The notes beneath the pieces are model-generated. The model ran no database searches. It was not told where the DNA came from and saw nothing but the letters and a program-made list of their open reading frames with translations. A DNA stretch of 12,433 nt from Alphaproteobacteria bacterium. Lineage in GTDB: Bacteria > Pseudomonadota > Alphaproteobacteria > UBA8366. Shown here one piece after another: positions 5,712 to 10,796 of the stretch. Location of the stretch: positions 1 through 12,433 of the forward strand of contig JASLSL010000308.1 in assembly GCA_030743445.1 (NCBI GenBank), read 5' to 3'. The stretch's first letter is position 1; the number at the start of each line of letters is the position of its first letter. The position numbers and the translations under genes are program-made.

Positions 5712-6917
5712 CTACTCCATCCGCTCCAACACCACCGCGGTGCCCTGGCCGACGCCGACGCAGAGGGTCGCGAGGGCGTATTTGCCGCCGATGCGCTCCA
5801 ACTGCCGCGCCGCGGTCAGGAAGATGCGCGGGCCCGAGGCGCCCAAGGGATGGCCGATCGCGATGGCGCCACCGTTCATGTTGACCCGGCTGTCGCCCTC
5901 GTCGATGCCCAGCCCCTTGAGGCAAGACAGCACCTGCGCCGCGAACGCCTCGTTGATGTCGATGACGTCCATGTCGTCGATGGTGAGGCCGGCGCGCTCC
6001 AACGCCTTTTGCGAGGCCGGCACCGGGCCGATGCCCATGATCCGGGGCGGCACGCCGGCCGAGGCCGAGGACAGAATCCGCACCTTCGGCGACATGCCCG
6101 CCTTCTCGCCCGCCTCCAGGCTGCCGATCAGCAACGCCACGGCACCGTCGTTGACGCCCGACGCGTTGCCCGCGGTCGTCACGCCCTCGGGAAATATCGG
6201 GCGCAGCTTGGCGAGCGCCTCCATCGTCGAGCCGGCACGCGGATGCTCGTCCTCGGCGACCTCGACGTCGGGCTGCTTGCGCCCGCCGGGCACGGTCACC
6301 GGGATGATCTCGCCGTCGAAGAAGCCGTCTTCTTTCGCGGCCTGGTACTTGGTCTGCGAGCCGAGCGCGAAGGTGTCGGCCTCCTCGCGGGTGATCTGGT
6401 AGTCCTGGGCCAGATTGTCCGAGGTCTCGGGCATCGGGTAGTCGCCGTACTCCTCCTTGATCTTCGGGTTCGGGAAGCGCGAGCCGATCGTCGAATCGTA
6501 AATCTCGATGTTGCGCGAGAACGCGCTATCCGCCTTGCCCATGACGATGGGCGCGCGGCTCATGCTCTCGACCCCGCCGGCGAGGAACAGGTCGCCCTCG
6601 CCGACGCTGATCGCGTGCGCCGCCGAGACGACGGCACTCAGGCCGCTCGCGCAATTGCGCTGCAGCACCTGGCCCGGCACCGTCTCGGGAATGCCGCCGA
6701 GCAGCAACGCGTGGCGCGCGACGCAACGGCTGTCCTCGCCGCCCTGGTTGGCGCAGCCGACGATCACGTCGTCGATATCCTCGGCCTTGAAGGAGCTGCC
6801 TTCGACCACGTTGCCGATCACGTGGCCCAGCAGGTCGTCGGGGCGAACCGGCGACAGCCCGCCGCCGTAGCGGCCGAAGGGCGTGCGTTTTCCGTCGTAG
6901 AGATATGCATCCAACAT
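5712..6917 (-). CDS. Thiolase, 3-oxoadipyl-CoA / acetyl-CoA acyltransferase type (PcaF/PaaJ-like)
   Basis: This 401-residue degradative thiolase has all catalytic elements: nucleophile C89 (QRNCASGLSAV), N322-E-A-F (DINEAFAAQ), H356 in AIGHPLGASG, and the acid/base C386 in TLCVGVGQG. The loop GGVESMSRAPIVMGKA (114-129), the following SAFSR and D-S-T-I-G-S-R-F-P-N-P are close to PaaJ/PcaF. This suggests cleavage of 3-oxoadipyl-CoA to succinyl-CoA and acetyl-CoA, though acetoacetyl-CoA or other beta-ketoacyl-CoAs cannot be excluded. The cysteine context NCASG differs from the usual LCGSG. The ATG at 6917 is preceded by AGGGGA about 9 bp upstream. The gene begins 12 bp after the 3-hydroxyacyl-CoA dehydrogenase stop, so the two form an operon catalysing consecutive steps. 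Repeat B follows 24 bp after its stop. Confidence 0.92.
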   Translation of the reverse strand: MLDAYLYDGKRTPFGRYGGGLSPVRPDDLLGHVIGNVVEGSSFKAEDIDDVIVGCANQGGEDSRCVARHALLLGGIPETVPGQVLQRNCASGLSAVVSAAHAISVGEGDLFLAGGVESMSRAPIVMGKADSAFSRNIEIYDSTIGSRFPNPKIKEEYGDYPMPETSDNLAQDYQITREEADTFALGSQTKYQAAKEDGFFDGEIIPVTVPGGRKQPDVEVAEDEHPRAGSTMEALAKLRPIFPEGVTTAGNASGVNDGAVALLIGSLEAGEKAGMSPKVRILSSASAGVPPRIMGIGPVPASQKALERAGLTIDDMDVIDINEAFAAQVLSCLKGLGIDEGDSRVNMNGGAIAIGHPLGASGPRIFLTAARQLERIGGKYALATLCVGVGQGTAVVLERME

Positions 6918-6929
6918 GGCATCGTTCCC

Positions 6930-8459
6930 CTAAACTTCTTCTGTGAACAGTGAGAGACCCAGCTCGGCCCGCCGTCTGAGCCACGGGCAGGGCCGGTAAC
7001 GCGGGTCTCCGTAGATCCGGTACATCGCTTCCAGGATCCTCAAAATCTTCTTTGGGCCGACCGTATCGCCGAAGGTCAGCGGCCCACTCGGGTAATTCAA
7101 CCCCAGCACCACCGCCTTGTCGATATCTTCGGGCGCGGCGATGCCGTATTGCGCGATCTGGCAGCCGATGTTGCAGATCGTCGAGATGATGCGCTGACAG
7201 ACGAATCCGGGGCCGTCGCGGATCACCGTGACCGGCACCCCGTCGCCGGCGAGCATGCCGTGGGCCGCGTCGCGCGCTTCTCTGGTGGTCGCCGGGTTGG
7301 TGGCGAGCGTGCGCCTCGACTCCAGCCCCATCACCGTGTCGACGCCGAGGGTGCGGGTCGGATCGAGCTCCTGTTTGACCGCCGCGGTGGTGACGTCGTC
7401 GCCGATCGGAGTCACCAGGATGATCGAGTCCTTGCCGGGCTTCTTGGCTCGGTCCAAGGACGCGCCGATCTTCTCGACCACCTCCAGCAGCGCCACATGG
7501 CCCTCGTCCTCGGCCGGGCTGATCCAGACCTTGCGGCCGTCCGGGGCGGGCGGCGGCGCCTTCTCTTCGGGCATCGCCTGCTTGCCGTCCGGGTATTCAT
7601 AGAAGCCGCGGCCGACCTTGCGGCCGAGCATCCCGGCCTCCATCCGCGCGCGCAGGATCGGCGAGGGCCGGTAGCGCGGCTCGTGATAGAACTGCTCGTA
7701 GATCAACTCGGTCGCCGGGTGGGTCACGTCGAGCGCGGTCAGGTCCAACAGCGTGAACGGCCCCATGCGGAAGCCGGCGGCGTCCTGCAAGATCCGGTCG
7801 AGGTCGACGGTGCCGGCGATGCACTCGCCGTACATGTGCGCCGCTTCGATGTTGTAGCCGCGCCCGACCTGGTTGACGAGGAAACCCGGCGCGTCCTTGA
7901 CCCGGACCGGCTCGCGGGTCATCCGCCGGCCGAGCTCCATCAGCGTGTCGCCGATCTCCGGAGGGGTCAGCACGCCGTCGATCACCTCGACGAGACGCAT
8001 CAGCGGCACCGGGTTGAAGAAGTGCATGCCGACGAAGCGCTCGGGATGGTCCAGCCCGCTTGCCAGCGTCGTCACCGACAAGGACGAGGTGTTGGTCGCG
8101 ATGATCGCGTCCTCGGCCACGATGGCCTCGAGCTCGGCGTAGATCTTGCGCTTGATCTCCGGGTTCTCGGTCGCGGCCTCGATGACGATGCCGCAGGGCG
8201 CGAAATCCTTCGCCTCCTCGATCCCGGCGACCCGGCCGACCGCGGCGGCCGCGTCGTCCGCGCTCATCTGGCCCTTCTCGGCGGTGCGGCCGAGCATGCG
8301 CTCGATGAACTGCAGCGCGTCCTTGGTTTGGTCCGAGTTGACGTCGTAGAGCCGGACCGCGAGCCCGCCCGCCGCCGCGACCTGGACTATGCCGCGCCCC
8401 ATGGCGCCCGCACCGGTGACGCCCAGAATGAAATCCTTGCTGTCGAGATCGACCGCCAT
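6930..8459 (-). CDS. 3-hydroxyacyl-CoA dehydrogenase, double C-terminal domain (PaaH-like)
   Basis: This 509-residue protein has an NAD-binding Rossmann domain (about 10-188: G16-A-G-A-M-G21, with D39 binding the adenosine ribose), a first 3HCDH C-domain (190-287) and a linker. A degenerate second Rossmann-like segment (about 310-413) and a second C-domain (414-500, NYPSGPLTFGD) follow. Catalytic residues are S125/S126 (NTSSL), H146 (GMHFFNP), E158 and N196 (PGFLVN). The domain order, length near 500 and ending YRPCPWLRR match PaaH, which oxidises 3-hydroxyadipyl-CoA with NAD+ in phenylacetate catabolism; 3-hydroxybutyryl-CoA is an alternative. The frame stays open upstream to 9782, but that part is antisense to another gene. 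I chose ATG 8459 because it gives the canonical short N-terminus and has AGG 5-6 bp upstream. It heads the minus-strand operon. Confidence 0.92.
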   Translation of the reverse strand: MAVDLDSKDFILGVTGAGAMGRGIVQVAAAGGLAVRLYDVNSDQTKDALQFIERMLGRTAEKGQMSADDAAAAVGRVAGIEEAKDFAPCGIVIEAATENPEIKRKIYAELEAIVAEDAIIATNTSSLSVTTLASGLDHPERFVGMHFFNPVPLMRLVEVIDGVLTPPEIGDTLMELGRRMTREPVRVKDAPGFLVNQVGRGYNIEAAHMYGECIAGTVDLDRILQDAAGFRMGPFTLLDLTALDVTHPATELIYEQFYHEPRYRPSPILRARMEAGMLGRKVGRGFYEYPDGKQAMPEEKAPPPAPDGRKVWISPAEDEGHVALLEVVEKIGASLDRAKKPGKDSIILVTPIGDDVTTAAVKQELDPTRTLGVDTVMGLESRRTLATNPATTREARDAAHGMLAGDGVPVTVIRDGPGFVCQRIISTICNIGCQIAQYGIAAPEDIDKAVVLGLNYPSGPLTFGDTVGPKKILRILEAMYRIYGDPRYRPCPWLRRRAELGLSLFTEEV

Positions 8460-8582
8460 CGAAACCTGTGCTCCCTGTGATCCCAAGCCCCTGAGGGGGC
8501 GCAATCTTGACGGAGCAGAGGTGGGCGCGCAAGGTCGGTCGCGGGCGACGATACGCCGCAGCGAACGATCAGGGGCAGCGCC
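8460..8582. promoter_or_regulatory. Divergent intergenic region between two beta-oxidation operons
   Basis: This 123-bp gap separates divergent genes, so promoters for both directions are expected here. On the + side TTGACG (8507-8512) is a fair -35 box, but no good -10 lies 16-18 bp further on. A short palindrome, GCCCC-TGAG-GGGGC (8487-8500), sits near the middle and could be an operator for a shared regulator. AGGGG at about 8572-8576 is the ribosome site for the + gene. No regulator gene is visible in the window. The inference of divergent promoters rests mainly on gene layout. Confidence 0.45.
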
Positions 8583-9743
8583 ATGGGCCAGACGGTCAGC
8601 GACCAGGATTTCGCGGAATATCTCGAGTCGATCCGGCGGTTCACCGACGAGAAACTGATCCCGGCCGAGCGCCGAGTGGAAGACGAGGAAGCGGTGCCGG
8701 AGGAGATTGTCGATGAGATGCGCCGCCTCGGCCTGTTCGGCATGACGATCCCCGAGGACTACGGCGGGCTCGGCCTCTCGATCGAGCAGCAGTGTCTGGC
8801 GACCATGGAGTTCACCCGCGCGTCGTGCGTCTACCGCGCCCGGTTCTCGACCACCCTCGGGCTCTCGAGCCAGGCGATTCTCTACAACGGCACCGACGAC
8901 CAGAAGCGGGAGTGGCTGCTCCGGATGGCCTCGGGCGAGGCGACCGCGTCGTTCGCGCTGACCGAGCCCGAGGCGGGCTCGGATGCCGGTGCTCTCAAGA
9001 CCAAGGCCGTGCCCGACGGCAACGGCTACGTCATCAGCGGCCAGAAGTGCTTCATAACCAACGCGATCGATGCCGACGTCTTCATCGTCATGGCGCGCAC
9101 CGACCCCGAGACCGACGACGCCAAGGGCATCTCGGCCTTCATCGTGCCGGCCTCGACACCTGGCATCGAAGTGGCGCCACCGGACCGCAAGCTCGGCAAT
9201 CATGGCTCGCCGACCTCGCAAATCTTCTTCGACGATTGCCGGGTCGACGGCTCGACGCTCTTGGGCGGTGAGGTCGGCCAGGGCTTCAAGAACGCGATGG
9301 CGGGGATCAACTCGGCACGTATGCACGTCGCCTCGACCTGCGTCAGCCAGGCGACACGGCTGATCGAGATGTCGCTCGCCTACGCGATGGAGCGCAAGCA
9401 GTTCGGCCAGGCGATCGCGGAATTCCAGGCGATCCAGCACATGCTGGCGGACAGCCACGCGGAGACGCTGGCGGCGCGCTCGATGACATTGGAGACCGCG
9501 CGCAAGCTCGACGCCGGCGAGCGGCCCTTGGCCGACATGTCGTCGAGCAAGTACTTCGCCTCGGAGATGGTCTGCCGGGTCGCCGACCGGGCGGTGCAGA
9601 TCCACGGCGGGGCCGGCTACATGGCGGCGTTCGACGTCGAGCGGTTCTATCGCGACGTGCGCCTGTTCCGCATCTTCGAGGGCACGTCGGAAATCCACAA
9701 GATGATCATCGCCCGCGAGATGATAAAGCAGGCGGAGGCCTAA
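8583..9743 (+). CDS. Acyl-CoA dehydrogenase (short/medium-chain type)
   Basis: The 386-residue protein has the three-part acyl-CoA dehydrogenase fold. The N-terminal helical domain (1-120) includes GLFGMTIPEDYGGLGLS. The FAD-binding strand signature is ALTEPEAGSDAGALKTKA (125-142), followed by KCFITNA (155-161). The C-terminal helices include YAMERKQFGQAI (267-278), QIHGGAGYM (339-347) and the catalytic base E366 in R-I-F-E-G-T-S-E-I-H. It makes trans-2-enoyl-CoA and reduces ETF. YEGT is the usual form; here it is FEGT. R246 occupies the usual 'GR' position in a SARMHVA variant. The ATG at 8583 has AGGGG 7-8 bp upstream. The crotonase gene follows 12 bp downstream. The chain length or branched nature of the substrate cannot be read from sequence; it is distinct from the gcdH product. 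Confidence 0.92.
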   Translation: MGQTVSDQDFAEYLESIRRFTDEKLIPAERRVEDEEAVPEEIVDEMRRLGLFGMTIPEDYGGLGLSIEQQCLATMEFTRASCVYRARFSTTLGLSSQAILYNGTDDQKREWLLRMASGEATASFALTEPEAGSDAGALKTKAVPDGNGYVISGQKCFITNAIDADVFIVMARTDPETDDAKGISAFIVPASTPGIEVAPPDRKLGNHGSPTSQIFFDDCRVDGSTLLGGEVGQGFKNAMAGINSARMHVASTCVSQATRLIEMSLAYAMERKQFGQAIAEFQAIQHMLADSHAETLAARSMTLETARKLDAGERPLADMSSSKYFASEMVCRVADRAVQIHGGAGYMAAFDVERFYRDVRLFRIFEGTSEIHKMIIAREMIKQAEA

Positions 9744-9755
9744 GGGGAGGTATAG

Positions 9756-10526
9756 ATGACGGTCCGGATCGAAGGCGAACACGGCGTTGTCCGGCTGGTG
9801 CTCGACCGGCCGGAGCGGCGCAACGCGCTAAACGAGGAGATCATCCGAGGCCTGGCGCAGGGTGTCGCCGACGTCGCCGCCGACCCGGATTGCCGCTGTC
9901 TGGTCGTGACCGCCGAGGGCGAGCATTTCTGCTCCGGCCGCGACTTGGGCGACGCCTCCAAGGATACCCCCTTGGCGGAGATCATGGCCTATGACGAGCT
10001 CTGGACCGACGTGATCGGCGGGCTGAAGCGCCTCGCGGTACCCTCGGTCTCGGTGGTGCGCGGCTATGCGGTCGCCGGCGGGTTCACGCTCGCGATGGCC
10101 TGCGACTTCGTGCTCGCGACCGAGGACGCCAAGTTCGGCGCGTTGGAGATGCGCGGCGGCTTCCCGGCCGCCGTTAACACCGCGGTGCTGTCGCATCTGG
10201 TCGGCCCGCGACGGTCGCTGGAGCTGCTGCTGTCGGCCGACGTGTTCGAGGCGGCCCGGCTGCACGAGATGGGGCTGATCAACCGCCTCGCCAAGGACGC
10301 CAAGGAGCTGGAAAAATTCGAGAAAGAAATAGTCAGTAAACTGACCGCCCTCGACCCGCTCGCGGTCAAGCTCACCAAGGAGACCCACCGCGCCGTCGCC
10401 CGCGCCTCGTTCGAGGAGGCGCTGATCACCGCGCGGCAGCTCAACTCGCTGATGATGGCGTCGGGCAAGATCGACGAAGCGGCGGCCAAGCTCGAGCGCG
10501 AACGCGCGGCGAAGAAGAAGGGTTAG
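9756..10526 (+). CDS. Enoyl-CoA hydratase/isomerase (crotonase) family protein lacking one catalytic Glu
   Basis: This 256-residue crotonase-fold protein shows the N-terminal substrate strand (VRLVLDRPERRNALN, 12-26). The first oxyanion-hole loop is HFCSGRDL (57-64), the second is RGYAVAGGFTLAMACD (102-117), and KFGALEMRGGFPAA (126-139) follows. Aligned with rat mitochondrial enoyl-CoA hydratase, the E164 equivalent is E131 but the E144 equivalent is T111, so the classical two-glutamate water activation is incomplete. One-Glu members of the family often act as isomerases, or use other residues. The C-terminus is lysine-rich (ERERAAKKKG). It begins 12 bp after the acyl-CoA dehydrogenase with AGGGGAGG just upstream of ATG, so the two are an operon and the expected substrate is that enzyme's enoyl-CoA. 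Repeat D starts 22 bp after its stop. Confidence 0.88.
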   Translation: MTVRIEGEHGVVRLVLDRPERRNALNEEIIRGLAQGVADVAADPDCRCLVVTAEGEHFCSGRDLGDASKDTPLAEIMAYDELWTDVIGGLKRLAVPSVSVVRGYAVAGGFTLAMACDFVLATEDAKFGALEMRGGFPAAVNTAVLSHLVGPRRSLELLLSADVFEAARLHEMGLINRLAKDAKELEKFEKEIVSKLTALDPLAVKLTKETHRAVARASFEEALITARQLNSLMMASGKIDEAAAKLERERAAKKKG

Positions 10527-10548
10527 GCGCTCGCACCGGCCCCTCCCC

Positions 10549-10661
10549 GTCATTCCCGCGAACGCGGGAATCCAGGCCTGAGCGTTACTCAATCGCAGGT
10601 TATTTCTGTCTGGTGCTCTCAGGCATGGATTCCGGATCGGCCTGCGGCCGTCCGGAATGAC
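10549..10661 (+). repeat. Bipartite REP/BIME element, family 2, copy D
   Basis: This element has the same plan as copy C, in opposite genomic orientation. GTCATTCC (10549-10556) opens a perfect hairpin ATTCCCGCG-AA-CGCGGGAAT (10552-10571), followed by CCAGGCCTGAG. After about 35 bp of unrelated DNA, CTCAGGCATGG leads into ATTCCGGA (10629-10636)/TCCGGAAT (10651-10658), with inner CGGCC/GGCCG and a bulged T, ending GGAATGAC (10654-10661). The flanking hairpins are well conserved with copy C while the spacer is not. The element lies between convergent genes, just past the crotonase stop. Confidence 0.85.
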
Positions 10662-10687
10662 GGTTACTCTTTGCCTTTCCCCTTCAT

Positions 10688-10719
10688 GTCATTCCCACCC
10701 CCGCCTGCGCGGGGGTGAC
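10688..10719. repeat. Single REP-like hairpin, variant
   Basis: GTCATTCC (10688-10695) opens a hairpin with stem CACCCCCGC (10696-10704)/GCGGGGGTG (10709-10717), a CTGC loop, and TGAC at the end. The leading GTCATTCC is the same as in family 2, but the stem differs, so it is a diverged or third REP variant. It abuts the palindromic element that starts at 10719. No T-tract follows, so a rho-independent terminator is unlikely, although the hairpin could still affect the 3' ends of the converging transcripts. Confidence 0.7.
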
Positions 10720-10796
10720 GATTAATTCGGGGACACGATGGTGACGGCTACTGCGGTCGGTAACACAGCACTCTTATTGTGTCCCCGAATTAATCG
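10719..10796. repeat. 78-bp palindromic element with perfect 18-bp inverted arms (MITE- or RAYT-associated-like)
   Basis: The left arm CGATTAATTCGGGGACAC (10719-10736) is repeated exactly in inverse at 10779-10796, around a 42-bp centre without a credible gene. The arm motif ATTCGGGGACAC is one I recall from elements near REP-associated Y1-type transposases in proteobacteria; that is memory, not a search. No clear target-site duplication is visible at the edges. The right arm contains the TAA stop (10790-10792) and last codon of the acyl-CoA synthetase gene on the minus strand. No transposase is encoded here, so it would be non-autonomous. Confidence 0.75.

Noticed and set aside
6930..9782. 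A 950-codon open frame on the minus strand that would fuse about 440 residues to the 3-hydroxyacyl-CoA dehydrogenase.
   Set aside because: The extra part is exactly antisense to the well-supported acyl-CoA dehydrogenase at 8583-9743, is low-complexity (Arg/Ala/Leu/Asp-rich) and lacks any domain. It is a by-product of GC-rich codon use. ATG 8459 gives the canonical N-terminus.
10719..10796. Rho-independent bidirectional terminator between the convergent genes.
   Set aside because: The 18-bp arms are separated by a 42-bp centre and no T-tract follows either arm. Termination is possible but not supported by the usual signature.
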